A stretch of DNA of 64,000 bases. It comes from Sceloporus undulatus (taxonomy: Eukaryota > Chordata > Lepidosauria > Squamata > Phrynosomatidae). Made by a program: the position numbers and the translations under genes. The stretch is taken from NCBI RefSeq assembly GCF_019175285.1, contig NC_056527.1:72917823-72981822 (forward strand), written 5' to 3'. Positions 1 to 11,670 of this stretch are shown piece after piece. The notes beneath the pieces were generated by a model. The model was not told the origin of the DNA. It saw only the letters and a program-made list of their open reading frames with translations, and searched no databases. Within the stretch, counting starts at the first letter, position 1, and the number at the start of each line of letters is the position of its first letter.

Positions 1-488
1 AATTCAGAAAGGACATTGAGAAACTGGAGCGTGTCCAAAGGAGGGCGCAAAAATGGTGAAGGGTCTGGAAACCATGCTCTATGAGGAACGACTTAGGGAG
101 CTGGGGATGTTTAGCCTAGAGAAAAGAAGGTTAAGAGGCGATATGATAGCCCTGTTTAAATATTTGAAAGGATGTCATGTTGAAGAGGGAGCAAGCTTAT
201 TTTCTGCTGCTCCAGAAAACAGGACCCGGAATAATGGATGCAAGCTACAGGAAAAGAGATTCCACTTGAACATTAGGAGGAACTTCCTGACAGTAAGGGC
301 TGTTCGACAGTGGAATGCACTCTCTCGGAGGGTGATAGAGTCTCCTTCCTTGGAGGTCTTTAAACAGAGGCTGGATGGCCATCTGTCAGGGATGCTTTGA
401 TTTGGATTTCCTGCATGGCAGGGGGTTGGACTGGATGGCCCTAGTGGTCTCTTCCAACTCTACGATTCTATGATTCTATGATTCTATA
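1..488 (+). mobile_element. CR1 LINE, 3' end
   Basis: The 3' end of a CR1 non-LTR retrotransposon whose 5' part lies outside the window. An open stretch at 53-400 encodes the C-terminal tail of the CR1 reverse-transcriptase ORF2 ([61 protein letters not shown]). It is followed by the short 3' UTR and the tail at about 463-488 built from the 8-bp unit GATTCTAT. The open frame suggests a relatively young copy. Confidence 0.93.
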
Positions 489-815
489 GATATTACTTCA
501 CTTTGGCCCCATTCCCACTGGCGGTTTTGCACTGGAAGGAACTGGGCAGATTCGGGGGGGGGGGGGGGAGCTTCCGAATCTCTCCGAAAGCAAGTGCTCA
601 CTACAAATCAGGGGCATTTTAACCCGAATGCCCTCTTGGGGAAATCTGGGTTTAACATGAAGGCGCCTGCTGTCAATCAAGCGATTGTCATAGGTGACGT
701 TTGCAGCACTCATTGGGGCATCGGAAGTATACTTTCCCCCCCTCCTCTTTTTTTAAAGAGCCAGGCACAAAATGCACCAAAAAGCGCACATTTTGTCAGA
801 TTTAAAAACTTATTT

Positions 816-836
816 TGTGTGTGTGTGTGTGTGTGT
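816..836. repeat. (GT)n microsatellite
   Basis: About ten uninterrupted GT units. Confidence 0.95.
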
Positions 837-957
837 TGTGGGCATTTGGGTCAGCGCAGGTTATGATCTGCCCTTGGCCCCATTTTCAACCCCAAAATGC
901 AAGCTAATGTATCCTGTATCCCCAGCTCCTTGCCACCCCAGAATGCCTCTTACACAT

Positions 958-959
<2 letters not shown>

Positions 960-997
<38 letters not shown>
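960..997. repeat. (AAT)n microsatellite
   Basis: About twelve AAT units. Confidence 0.95.
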
Positions 998-999
<2 letters not shown>

Positions 1000-1427
1000 T
1001 CCTCACCTCGGAAATGCCAGAAAAGGATGTGATTATCCTACATTCTTTTTTGCTTTCAAAAGCAATTCAGGGCTATCCCTGAATTCCTTAGAGACAGTAG
1101 CAAAAGCATGTATCAATTAGCCAATTTGCCAAATTGACAAGAGCAATGTTGTAACATTCGGATTGTAGCATTCATTCGCAAAGGAAAAAAAGTCTTTCCC
1201 TTTGCAACATTTCCCCTTTGCTGGAAGCAAGCAAATGAAAGGGAAAGGGAACAAGCAGCTAGCCACGTTCTATCCATCTATATATCTGCCTCAAGCAAAA
1301 AACATGCACATATTTTGTCAAAAATAATTTTAAAAAATAAAAAAGGGGGGAAGGTGTCTGATGGGAGCTCTGTTAATGGCCTGCCTTTGACCTGAACTGA
1401 ACTGACCCTTTTCCTCCTGCTTACATT

Positions 1428-1482
1428 CTCTTCAGAGGAGGTTTGCCATTGCCTTCCACTGAGGCTGAGAGAGAGTGATCTG
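1428..1482 (-). mobile_element. tRNA-headed squamate SINE fragment
   Basis: A short internal piece (GAGGTTTGCCATTGCCTTCC and GAGGCTGAGAGAG) of the same SINE family as 2397-2592, inside module A. Confidence 0.55.
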
Positions 1483-2396
1483 TCAGTTCCAATTAAAGTA
1501 GACCCATGGAATCAATTGGGAATAAAAGGGAAATGCAGCGCAGGGATTCTAACTGTAGCATCCACATATAACACAAATAATAATAATAATCTAGGAGCAA
1601 GAGGAAATGAAAGTAGCATAAGCAAGCACACAGACATGTCACCCAAAAAAATCATGCGCATAGATTGTCAAAAATAAGAGGCTCCTTCTGCAGCCTGATT
1701 TCCCTATATCCCTCCTCTGGCTTGGCCTCACAGCCCAATTTCCCTTGGCAACCCTTCTCCTCCTCTTTCCTTCCGACCTTCCCCTTCCTCTGAGCTGCCC
1801 TGGCTCCTTCATCCTCCTCCTCCTGCTCCGTTATAGAACGTCCTCTATGGCTCCCTTCTTCCCGTAGCTCCTTCATCATCATCCTCCTCCGTCACTTTCT
1901 CCAGTCCTCCCTCCCTCTGATAGCCCTTTGCAGCCCCCGTCAGTCACCCTGATTTCCCCTTTTAGCTTCCTCTCACCCTTTGCCTCCTGTCAGATTCCCC
2001 TTTTGGCATCCAGGCTCCCTCCTCCTCCTCCTCCTCCTCCTCCTCCTCCTTTTCTGATGAGGAGAGGGAATGCCCTGCCCTCTACCCACCCTCTGACCTT
2101 AATCCCTACCTGAATTTGCCCCGATCATGATCAGGGGCAAGTTCATATTTCACAGAACCCGGGTTTTTTCAGAAAAGACAGATTTTACCCTGAATCTGAA
2201 TACCCCGCGCTAAGGGACATTTGCTTGTGCATGCCTCAAAATGGATTGTGACAGAATCGGGCCCAGTATGAACTTCACGTGGAAGAATCGATTTCTCCTC
2301 CAGGTTAAAAGGCAGTCTGAATGGGCCCAACGTAAATCAAATTAAAAGAAAGATTTTTCAATGAAGTAGCATCTGGTTTGGCCCAAACCTGTGACA

Positions 2397-2592
2397 GTTT
2401 GTTGTTGTTGTGTGTCTTCAAGTTGTTTTCAGCTTGTGATGACCCTACCGCCACCCTATCATGCGGTTTTCTTGGCAATATTTGTTCAGAGAGGTTGCCT
2501 TTGCCTTTCTCTGAGTTTCCATGGCTGGGTAGGGATTTGAACCTTGGGCTCCAGAGTCATAGTCGAATGCTCAAACCACTACGCTATGCTGC
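2397..2592 (-). mobile_element. tRNA-headed squamate SINE
   Basis: The plus strand starts with TTGTTGTTGTTGTG and CTTCAAGTTG, continues through a 'gaccctaccgccaccctatca' type body, and ends in GGGATTTGAACCTTGGG and CAAACCACTACGC, the complement of a tRNA-like A/B box head (GTAGTGGTTTGAGC, GGTTCAAATCC). The element therefore points to the minus strand. At least six relatives occur in the window. Confidence 0.85.
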
Positions 2593-2717
2593 AAATGACA
2601 ATCTACAACTGATTAAATTTTGTGGGCAGGCAATAAGTACACAAGAAAGGCAGGGAAGAAAAGTCATAGTTGAACAATGAGTGCTATCTCTGACTAGTGA
2701 ATAATTTATTTTTCTAG

Positions 2718-2936
2718 TCCTTGTTGTTGTTGTGCCTTCAAGTCATAGCTGACATATGATAACCATGAGGCAAACCTATCATGGGTTTTTCTTGGCAAAT
2801 GACTTCAGAGGGGGTTAGCCACTGTCATCCTCTGAGGCTGAGAGAGTGTGACTTGCCCAGGGTTGCCCAGTGGGTTTAGATGGTTGATACAGGATTCAAA
2901 CCCTGGTCATAGTCCAACACTCAAACCACTGCAAGC
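2718..2936 (-). mobile_element. tRNA-headed squamate SINE
   Basis: Second copy of the same SINE, same orientation, about 130 bp from the first. It has TTGTTGTTGTGCCTTCAAGT at its tail and CAAACCCTGGTCATAGTCC at the tRNA-like head. Confidence 0.88.
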
Positions 2937-3387
2937 ACCCTGGATTTTTTCTAATCTTAGATATTAGTGATTGTTATTTCTAAAATTACACAGTGATAAA
3001 CTTTGAACTATCACTTCTTTTCTTGGTTGTCATTAGTATGACATCTGCTGTTACACTGCAGTGTTGCTTATCAGTTCTTCTGTCAGCTGCAATGGCATTG
3101 CTGTGATTCACTTCAATTTCATTTTACTGACTTCATGATAGTTGAGAAAGGAAATGCTGGACAACATACACTAATGATTATCATCATTCTTTGCTTTAAG
3201 ATATTTACTTTATAATGCATTCTTTCTGTAAAGTCTGGATGATGCATCCATGTATTGTTCAGAGATGACAGTAGACCCTTCATGAGTCAATGTAACATGT
3301 AGTCTCAGAGAATATTTGATTTCTGGATGAAATCAAGAATGTACCTTGGAGAAGCAGGTTGGAAGTTCATTGTGAACTATCTACATA
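2937..3387. other. No gene or repeat recognised
   Basis: AT-rich intergenic sequence. I see no coding potential and no repeat family I can name. Confidence 0.5.
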
Positions 3388-3540
3388 CACAGCCTTGCAA
3401 AAGTATTCACACAACCCCTTTGACTGTTCCATATTCTGTTGTGTTGCAACCTAGAACTGAAACAGCTTTACTTGGCATTCTTACCACTTGTACACAACAG
3501 TCTCAACATTGTGAAAATGCAAAAAATTTTTAAAGTGGCA
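3388..3540 (+). mobile_element. Tc1/mariner-type transposon end
   Basis: The stretch CAGCCTTGCAAAAGTATTCA, then CCCCTTTGACTGTTCC and GTTGTGTTGCAACC, is the familiar terminal sequence of vertebrate Tc1-like transposons. Only about 150 bp of one end is present; there is no transposase and no partner terminus. Confidence 0.72.
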
Positions 3541-3553
3541 TAGAGGTAAATTT

Positions 3554-3725
3554 CATAGAATCATAGAATCATAGAATTGGAAGAGACCATAAGAGCCATC
3601 CAGTCCAACCCCCTGCCATGCAGGAAATCTCAATCAAGGCATCCCTTGATTCTGTTTAAAGACCTCCACTACACTCTGAGGGGAGTGTGTTCCACTAAAT
3701 ATTTAAACAGGGCTATCATATCACC
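3554..3725 (-). mobile_element. CR1 LINE, 3' fragment
   Basis: Reverse-orientation CR1 3' end. The plus strand begins with repeated ATCATAGA units, then TTGGAAGAGACC and CCAACCCCCTGCCATGCAGG. It is cut off at 3725 where another sequence begins. Confidence 0.92.
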
Positions 3726-3958
3726 TTTTTTATTATTAAATTTTTTATTGAATATTAAAATAAAACATAACACATACATTTAAAGATTAAACAAACAGGT
3801 ACAATCAAGGGATTTGTCACCGTTTACATCGTCTCATGCATAAGAGAAACACGTTATTTACACCAGCACACATTGTATATAATAATTTAAATCATTACAC
3901 TATTTGGTCTAGTTAGTCAGATTGACAATGAAATCTCACCTGCTTCTACTTTCTTTCC
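3726..3958 (-). mobile_element. LINE-like 3' tail, family uncertain
   Basis: A T-rich start (TTTTTTATTATTAAATTTTT) followed by about 200 bp of AT-rich sequence separates two CR1 pieces. It looks like a 5'-truncated retroelement in minus orientation, but I found no protein fragment or target duplication to prove it. Confidence 0.4.
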
Positions 3959-3960
3959 CT

Positions 3961-4468
3961 GCCTGGGATACTGTGTCCAGTTCTGGGCACCACAAATCAA
4001 AAAGGATGTTGAGAAACTGGAGCGTGTCCAAAGGAGGGTGACTAAAATGGTGAAGGGCCTGGAAACCATGCCCTATGAGGAACGACTTAGAGAACTGGGG
4101 ATGTTTAGCCTGGAGAAGAGAAGGTTAAGAGGTGATAGGATAGCCCTGTTCAAATATTTGAAGGGATGTCATATTGAGAAGGGAGTAAGCTTGTTTTCTG
4201 CTTCTCCAGAGAACACGACCCAGAACAATGTCTGCAAGCTACAGGAAAAGAGATTCCGCCTCAACATTAAGCGGAACTTCCTGACAGTAAGGGCTGTTTG
4301 ACAGTGGAACACACTCCCTCAGAGTGTAGTGGAGTCTCCTTCTTAGAATTCTTTAAACAGAAGCTGGATGGCTGTCTGTCGGGGATGCTTTGATTTAGAT
4401 TTCCTGCATGGCAGGGGGTTGGACTGGATGGCTCTTGTGGACTCTTCCAGCTCTACGATTCTATGATT
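3961..4468 (+). mobile_element. CR1 LINE, 3' end
   Basis: 5'-truncated CR1. The C-terminal ORF2 tail is open at 4038-4301, followed by the 3' UTR ending GATTCTATGATTC at 4468. The tail abuts an oppositely oriented CR1 directly. Confidence 0.92.
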
Positions 4469-4735
4469 CAACATGACATCCCTTCAAATATTTAAACAGG
4501 ACTATCCTATCACTTCTTAACCTTCTTTCCTCCAGGCTAACCATCCCCAGCTCCCTAAGTCGTCCCTCATAGGGCATGGTTTCCAGGCCCTTCACTATTT
4601 TAGTCCACCTCCTTTGGACACGCTCCAGTTTCTCAACATCCTTTTTAAATTGTGGTGTCCAGAATTGGACACAGCATTCCAGGTGGGGCCTGACCAAAGC
4701 AGAATAGAGTGGCACTATTACTTTCCTAGTGCAGT
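4469..4735 (-). mobile_element. CR1 LINE, internal fragment
   Basis: Reverse-orientation ORF2 C-terminal region ([37 protein letters not shown] on the minus strand) that lacks the 3' tail. With 3961-4468 it forms an inverted repeat able to fold back over about 260 bp. Confidence 0.9.
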
Positions 4736-5100
4736 TACCCTTGGGGGAGGGAGGAACTGTCTCCAATAAAGGCTAGTGGGAATTTTCTTTCCCTAAAACT
4801 ATTTCCCACAGTGGATGTTGGAACAGGAGATTGTTAGCCCCAATAGTAGCTAGCAGCTTCAATACAAGCAAGTGGTGAATCTGCGCCAAGTTGTAATCTT
4901 ACCTCTAACGGAGTTGCCCTGTGTGATTAAGCTTGTCCCTCAAAACGGTTAAACATTTTGGATAGATTCTTTAAAGTTTTCTCTAAAACCCAGAGGAGCT
5001 TAACTGTCCCAGAGACATGGAAGTCACTAGCTGCCACTAGGCACAGTAGCTCAGTGTAAAGTTTCACCTTCCCACATATTAAAATCATATTTAAAGGGGG
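4736..5100. other. No gene or repeat recognised
   Basis: Unassigned sequence of mixed composition; nothing recognisable. Confidence 0.5.
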
Positions 5101-5640
5101 GGATAGTACATAGTTACATATTTATAAATCCAATGTCATTGCATGGTACACATTTAATGCAATGTGCCAGTGTGCTCTCTGAGTACAGTATACAACCATT
5201 GAGTTGGTTCAAAATATTGGTGACTCAGAGGAATACACACATTGGATTTGAACTAATTGGGACAGGGGAAATAGTCCTGAAGTGAGGTACTAGCACTTTT
5301 TGAAGTATAGGAGCTCATTGCAAAAGCGCAACAAGCAGAATTGATTATCATAAAGGGGTAAAATAAATGCATAATCGAAAGATAAACAGATTGGTGAAGA
5401 GTAAACGAGAGAAATAGAAAAATATAAAGGATTAAGAAAACAATGAAAATAACAAAATTGATTGCAAAGGTGTATAATATATATACAAATAATTGTTTAT
5501 TATTTGTGTTGAGAAATTGAATAAGAAGATGCAAAATAGAGAAAATGTAAATAGAAGGTGCATTATGCTAAAGTCTGTTGAGTACAAATGTTATTTTATT
5601 TACGTGTTTTTAATATTAATAAAGAATATTTTTAAAAAAC
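5101..5640 (+). mobile_element. LINE-like 3' UTR with A-rich end
   Basis: AT-rich sequence ending in TTAATAAAGAATATTTTTAAA, that is, an AATAAA signal followed by an A-rich run. This is the layout of a LINE 3' end (L1-like), but no ORF2 residues can be read. Confidence 0.35.
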
Positions 5641-6231
5641 CATGGCGCATTTCTACTGTTCCAACAGAAAAGCAGACATCATAGAGGGACCAAACACAGC
5701 AAAACATCCACCTGTTGGCTTGCCCCATTTCCCCATATTCCTGTTTCACTCTCTCACTGCTTCCCAGGATGAACTAGCTTTCTCCCCATTGCCATTATTA
5801 TGTGTTAGCTACAATTTGAGACTGTATACTGATGTTGAACCAAAGAACATTATGTAAATGTAGTCTGGTAAAGAGTATCTGGGGAAAAAAGGTTGCAAAA
5901 AGAAGAAATCTCTGAATCCATTTTTCCAACTGCAAATATTACTTATCTCTTTTTGACTTTACAAGAGCTGAGAAAGCCATCTGCATTCATGTCTTCTCAG
6001 ATGGCTTAGTTTCAGTTCTCATTCACATGGTGAAACAGAGATCTTTCCAGAGCATCTAGTCGTATATGCCTACTGCAAAACCTAGACATCCTCTAGCACC
6101 ATCTATCTCTCTTGTCAAGCAGTTCACCAAATGCCAGCTTGTTCTTTGGTTGTGTTGTAATGCAAATCACGTGGCAGAAGGAAATCCTATCTAAATACAG
6201 TAGCCCATTAAACTTTATAAAATTTATAAAC
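5641..6231. other. No gene recognised
   Basis: Intergenic sequence; a short (AAT)n lies at its right edge and serves as the tail of the neighbouring L2. Confidence 0.5.
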
Positions 6232-6790
6232 AATCTAATAATAATAATAATAATTTATTTCTAGCCCGCCCAATCACAAAGAATCCGGGCAGGTTACAAC
6301 AGTAAAATACATCAAGTTAAAATAAAGTTTTTAAAAAATCAAACCCTAGACCTACCCATTCCCAGTACTAAAACAGAATTAAACAGTAATAATATAAAAA
6401 TATTAAAAACATTAAAGACATTAAACAAAAACATAGGCAGAAAGATAGGTGGGGAAGAATAGACAGATGAGGGGACAAATAACTCTATATCTGGGGAGGG
6501 TAACTAAGTTGGAAAGGCCTGCCGGAAGAGATCTGTCTTGATTGCTTCCTTAAAAGCTGTCAGTGTGGAAATATGATGGATCTCCTCCGGCAGGTCGTTC
6601 CATAGTTTTGGAGCAGTAATAGAAAAGGCCCTCTGGGAAACTGATGTTAGCCTAGATTTTTTTTGGCTGTAGTAGATTTCTTCCAGAGAACCTTAGTGTG
6701 CGGGACGGACAATAGGGAAGAAGGCGTTCCTTCAAGTACTCTGAGCCCAAGCCCATGTAGGGCTTTAAAGGTAATCACCAACACCTTGTA
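6232..6790 (-). mobile_element. L2-like LINE, 3' end
   Basis: On the minus strand the C-terminal L2 motif can be read as FKALHGLGSEYLKERLLPY, then a CPSRTLR/LLQP segment and a SLPAGLSNL segment, followed by the 3' UTR and an (AAT)n tail at 6235-6254. The frame is interrupted several times. It is closely related to the plus-strand copy at 42340-42930. Confidence 0.85.
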
Positions 6791-7660
6791 TTTTTCCCTT
6801 TTTGGTTGCTGTTCTGTGTGCTAAAGAATAAAGCTGTAAGAGGCAGAAAATCCAGGACCTGTCATCACATGCATGACGTATCGGTGTTGCCTGGAGAGTG
6901 GCATCTTTATTGCTGTGTGACTTCTAATCCCAGCGTATGCAGATGAGTGCCAGGGAAGGGACAGTCAGTCATGCTGCAAAGATGCCTTTCTTTTTTTAAA
7001 CAGCCATTTCTTCTCAGAGTGGTGGTTGATATGACTGTCAGCTCCCATTTCCTGATGCCCCATCTCACATGACTGACTTCTGGAAGCTGGGCAGCATCAC
7101 GTTCACAGAGCTGCTATCCAATTCCTAATCAGTACACAACAGCCGGCATGGACAGTAAGTCAGAGTCCCTGCTACTGGCTCAGCTCCACAGTGTACTTGG
7201 AAGAGGACAAACACTTGCTGCTCACATGTGAATTTTGGAGTCCCCTTTTATAATCAGGAGGTTGATGGAAAAAGAAATCCCTGGTACAGCACAAATATAA
7301 TACAAGTTGGATTGGGAGCCAAATAGCAAGTGATCCCCTCAGGTGACAGCCTTCAGGGTTGTGAGGGGACATTCTTCATATATAACCCTTGGCTCAGTAA
7401 CTCTTTCCTACTTTTGTTTAATAGTTTGGATAATGGCCATGCCTCACTGTTAGGCACAGACTGCAGGCGGCAAAGCTTGGTGTGTGTCAGTTTGAGATTT
7501 CAACAAAATGGTACTTGAAAGTAACGGGTGGCCTTTCTCCCTCTCCAATCTTAAATTTCATACAGCAGTGAGAAATGATGAGGCCTTCATTTAAACTATA
7601 AAACCTATTTAAATATTGGCTTCCCAAATCACCTGAGGTTTAACAGCTTATATCTCATGT
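6791..7660. other. Repeat-free stretch, no gene recognised
   Basis: About 870 bp with balanced composition and no known repeat or convincing frame. It may hold conserved non-coding sequence. Confidence 0.4.
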
Positions 7661-7714
7661 TATTGTTGCCTGTGTTATTTTATTGAACCCCTTCCTGTAT
7701 TGTTATGTATTATT

Positions 7715-7830
7715 TATATGTATTATGCTATTATTTCTTAGAATGTATGCCATGGGCAGGTTTAATTTTATGTATTTTATTGTTTGTATGTACAGTGCTG
7801 TGTAAATCTACAGCATTATATAAATAAAGC

Positions 7831-7877
<47 letters not shown>
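7715..7877 (+). mobile_element. LINE 3' tail with (ATG)n
   Basis: Contains GTATGCCATGGGCAGG, GTACAGTGCTGTGTAAATC and ATATAAATAAAG, followed by about fifteen ATG units. The same terminal sequence occurs at 15870-16028, where it ends in AAT units. It looks like the 3' end of one LINE family, most likely L2-like. Confidence 0.7.
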
Positions 7878-7902
7878 NNNNNNNNNNNNNNNNNNNNNNN
7901 NN
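7878..7902. other. Assembly gap
   Basis: 25 N. The gap interrupts sequence right after a trinucleotide microsatellite, so repeat length here is unreliable. Confidence 1.
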
Positions 7903-8560
7903 CGAAGCACGCAGTGGCAAGCAGGATGAGTGTGAGCTGAGGTCCTTAAAACCTCACCTCCAAACACTGCCTCTCCGCAGCAGCAGAATGAGCATAAGCC
8001 CTTAAAACTTTGCCCACAAACATCAGCAACACGGTGTGCAACAGCGGTAGCAACAAAGCAAGTTAGGGTGGCCACTGCAACATAAACCTGCTTCCCCAAG
8101 ACATGCTTTACTTCCACCCACAGCTCAGGGGAATAGACATCCTAGATTATCTCCAAGAAGAGGAAGTCCAGAGGCAATAGTCTCTGGGAATCGTTATTCG
8201 GGAGGAGAAGAATAGAGATTTGGGGCCTGGAGGAGGATATAAAATAATCCCCTGGTAGAGATATCAGAGGAATATCTGTCCGGAGAGGCAACCAACCCCT
8301 CTTTGTAGCATTAGCTCTGTTCACCCAACTAATCAAGCCAGAGCAAACAAACAGCAGCAAAATAAGGTGAAATCTAAATATTGTGTGTACTCTAACTTCT
8401 AAGAATAACTCAAAATAATTTTTTCATAGAAAAATAGGGATTTTCCTCAAACAAGAAACGCCACCCCTTAGAGGAATATCTTTTGCTCCAAGGTACTGTG
8501 AGAATAGATGGATAAAAGAGAGGCAGAATGAAACTGTAAGAACAAAAAAAAAACCATATA
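7903..8560. other. No gene recognised
   Basis: Unassigned. Two loosely similar ~60-bp pieces around CCTTAAAACCTCACC (7944) and CCTTAAAACTTTGCC (8001) suggest an old local duplication. Confidence 0.4.
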
Positions 8561-9325
8561 AATGTATCCCTTTTGAAGTTGAGAAGCGTTTAAACTAGCA
8601 GAAAACCACACGACCTGGAACACCTACTAGGAAGATCAAGGAAAAAGTGAAAAGGCAGGCTCACTGTTGAACTAAAGAAACAAACTAATGACACCAAGGA
8701 CCTTCACAAGTTCAGCCTAGATATGAAGAAATAGAAAATAGTTAAAGAATTCCCATACCTGGGATCAATATTGATAGAAATGGGATTGCAGTCAGGAAAT
8801 CAGAAGAAGATTAAGAATGGGAAAGTGGCTATGAAAGAACTAGAAAAGATTCTAAAATGCAAAGATATACAACTGATACAAAAGTTAGAATCATCAAGCC
8901 ATTGATTCCCTATTTCATGTATGGATGTGAGAGATGGACAGTAAAGAAAGCAGATAAATCAATGTGTTTGAGATGTGGTGCTGGAGAAGAGTACTTAGGA
9001 ATCCATGGACAGCCAAAGGACAAACAATGGGTCTAGAGCAGATCAAGACGAAACTCCCTGGGCTAAGAGGACCAAACTAGGCTGTTGTATTTCGGACACA
9101 TCATGAGAAGGAATACTCATGGAAAGAAAATAATGCTGGGGAAGGTGAGTGGAAAGTAGGAGAGAGGAAGGCCACATGCCAGAGGATGGACTCTATTAAG
9201 GAGGTCACCGTATATGGTTTGCAGGATTAAGCAGAGCAGTGGAGGACGAGGGTCTTAGAGCTGTGTCATGAGTGGAGATCGACTAAAGGCAGTTACAACA
9301 ACACAACAAACAACAACACGGCAAT
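8561..9325 (+). mobile_element. RTE-BovB LINE, 3' end
   Basis: The C-terminal part of an RTE/BovB reverse-transcriptase ORF can be read in broken frames: KEFPYLGSIL, NGKVAMKELEKILK, YGCE-like and KATCQRMDSIKEV segments. It is followed by GAGTGGAGATCGACTAAAGG and a tail of CAACAACA units. Several stops interrupt it. Confidence 0.85.
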
Positions 9326-10504
9326 TATATTGGGATTTATTTTGCTGCACAGCAACATAACAAGCTGGTTAAAGAAAAGTATGTTTGTTTACTTACATGA
9401 GATAATATCAAGATAATATCTTTTTGCTTTGCAGAGGGGAAGTGAACTAACAATGACAACTGAAACATAAATTCTGGCTGATACAAGAGAACACAGAGGA
9501 GGGCCAGCCAGTTTAAAGAATCTAGCAGCAGCATCTGTGTATAAGTGACTGATTTCCGTTAAAGGGGGGAAAATATTTAGACATCTGTCAAATAGTTTAA
9601 AGGAATTCAGATCAGACATTGACATTATGGATCTCAGCCAAATGATTTGGTATGAATTTAACCAGATGAAAATTATGACAAAGCAGGAGTTTCCAGACAT
9701 AAGGACTGAGGTTTGTAAGGTGATATCAAACAGATGCTGAAGGGGCTTTGTGGATTAATTAAGTAATAAACCAAACAACGTGGGAGTGGAACAAACTATT
9801 AACAAAGGAACTGATGATGATTTGTGGAGTGCTGATTCAAATATAGGTACTACATCATCAAAAATGGAGAATGGAGATTAATTTGGGCAGCAATCACTGC
9901 CCCAAGATGCCAAAGGCAAGCCCTGACACACCAGGTGGGCCCTGAGCCCCAGAAAAGGAACCGGGAAACTGGATTATTTCTCTAGTGTGGACAGACTAAA
10001 GAATTATTTTTCCAGAAGAAGATCATTCACGAAGGAAAGGGATCCTGTAATAGTGACTCTATATATAAGTTGTTCTGAATCTGTCTCTCTGGGGACAATT
10101 TTATTTTCTTTTTTTAATGGTGAGTTTGACCTCATGTCAATGTAAGTAAATCCATTTAATATGGCATGGTTTAACCTCACTTAGTAGAATAACTGAGGAC
10201 CTTTAGGTTTCCTATATCCATACAAGTAAAAAGATGAAGTATATGCAGATTTAAAAAGTAGTTTTGATGATAAAAATAGAGTTAAGATTAAACTGCAGTT
10301 GGTTATTTTTTATAGAAGAAAACAGAAGAGATTTAATATTTGTGATAAATGCAATTCTCTAAAGATTCACTCCCACCACCCAATTATTGGAGTTATCACA
10401 TGGAAGAAAAGTGTCCTTCTGTGCCTGGGGATGCGATGGACTCAGCCCTGAGCCTAGATGCTCCTATTTTGGGAGGGGCCAGGAGTGTCTTTGCACAGTT
10501 AAAA
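9326..10504. other. No gene or repeat recognised
   Basis: AT-rich intergenic sequence with no feature I can support. Confidence 0.5.
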
Positions 10505-10920
10505 CTATTTAAATAATTCCTTGAATGTTAGATCTGGCTACAGTGACATATGCCTTGATTACACTCTATAACAGATTTTACATGGGGCTGCCTGTGGAAG
10601 ATGTTCAGAAACTCCAGCCAGTCAATAATAATAATAATAATAATAATAATATAATAATACATATATTTATATCCCGCCTCTTTGTCAATGACAATCAGGG
10701 CGGCTTACAGTTAAAAATCCATATAAACCCCATATCCCAATAATCCCCCCCCCCAAGTGCTGTGGTCAGACTGCTGATTGGGGCTGATTACAGAGAACAT
10801 ACAATTCTCTTCTTGAAACAGGCATGATTCACAGTGTTTGTCCTACAAATCCTAAACAGGTTAGATCCAGGCTGTCTAAAAAACCATATCTCCCTATGTC
10901 GCCCATATGATCCTTTAAAA
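10505..10920 (+). mobile_element. L2-like LINE fragment, interrupted
   Basis: DLATVTYALITLYNRF and MGLPVEDVQKLQPV are the L2 C-terminal region. The frame breaks at an (AAT)n tract (10622-10651) followed by a 3'-tail-like piece (ATATCCCGCCTCTTTG, GGCGGCTTACAG). L2-like sequence resumes at about 10785. Confidence 0.72.
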
Positions 10921-11470
10921 AACAATAAAAATTGTATCCAAATGGGATCTTCAATTGCATACAATAACGTTCCAGTATAACAAATTCTGGAAAATAAAAC
11001 GTGGGGAAAAATAACATATTATAGTAAACTCTGTAATAGCTGACCAGTAATCAACTATAAGTACATTTGTAATTCATCTCTACATCATTCTTTCACATGT
11101 TGCAACACTATTTGATGTTATATCCATTGGATCACAGATGGGGAAAGATCATTCCAGTAATAAAGTAACGATCTTTTAGCAGTCAAAAGAATGCAAAAAT
11201 CCACTTCCTCGGCTATTTGTTAATTCCAAGAAACAGGTAAATAATTCAAAAGAACATGCACATCCCAGAATATCAAGTAACTTTCTAAAACCAATTTATT
11301 CATGTAATTATGTCATGTGATATCATCCCTGGTTTATACCACCTTTCAATGTAAAAACAGATGAGAAAAAAAAACGGTCTTAACCTGAGCTCTTGGTGCT
11401 GAATATAACATTTTTTCCATTGCCAGAATTTTTATTATACCCAAAAAGCCAATGTTGTGAAAATAATGGG
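10921..11470 (-). mobile_element. L1 LINE, ORF2 C-terminus
   Basis: On the minus strand ILLTAKRSLLYYWNDLSPSV and a following IQWI match the L1 ORF2 C-terminal 'LTAAR..IA..WK..SP.IEEW' region. The flanking sequence upstream and downstream is AT-rich L1-like. Frames are broken. Confidence 0.55.
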
Positions 11471-11670
11471 CAGTGAATTTTATTGAAAGCTTGAGTCTTG
11501 AATCCTCATGGAAGGATTTCTCTTGGTCCCACTTATTTCATTTTCCTTATTTATATCCTGCTCTTCTGCCACAAAGATTCTCGAGCAGCTTACAAATTGC
11601 TAATTAACAGTTCCCCACCCTCTGGCATATAATCTAAAATTGGTTTACAATCTTAAATTACAGTAACTAT

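Larger units (their letters stand above)
503..2330. mobile_element. Unclassified repeat (module A, copy 1)
   Basis: Bounded by imperfect inverted ends: TTGGCCCCATTCCCACTGG at 503 and, on the other strand, TTGGGCCCATTCAGACTGC ending at 2330. The inside holds pyrimidine-rich CTCCTC tracts (about 1690-2110) and a stretch around 2110-2330 containing ATGATCAGGGGCAAG. The right-hand 600 bp is clearly homologous to 28755-29342, so this is a dispersed repeat. No protein is encoded. A non-autonomous DNA element is the likeliest class, but no target duplication was found. Homopolymer G (554-568) and the GT and AAT microsatellites lie inside. Confidence 0.5.
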
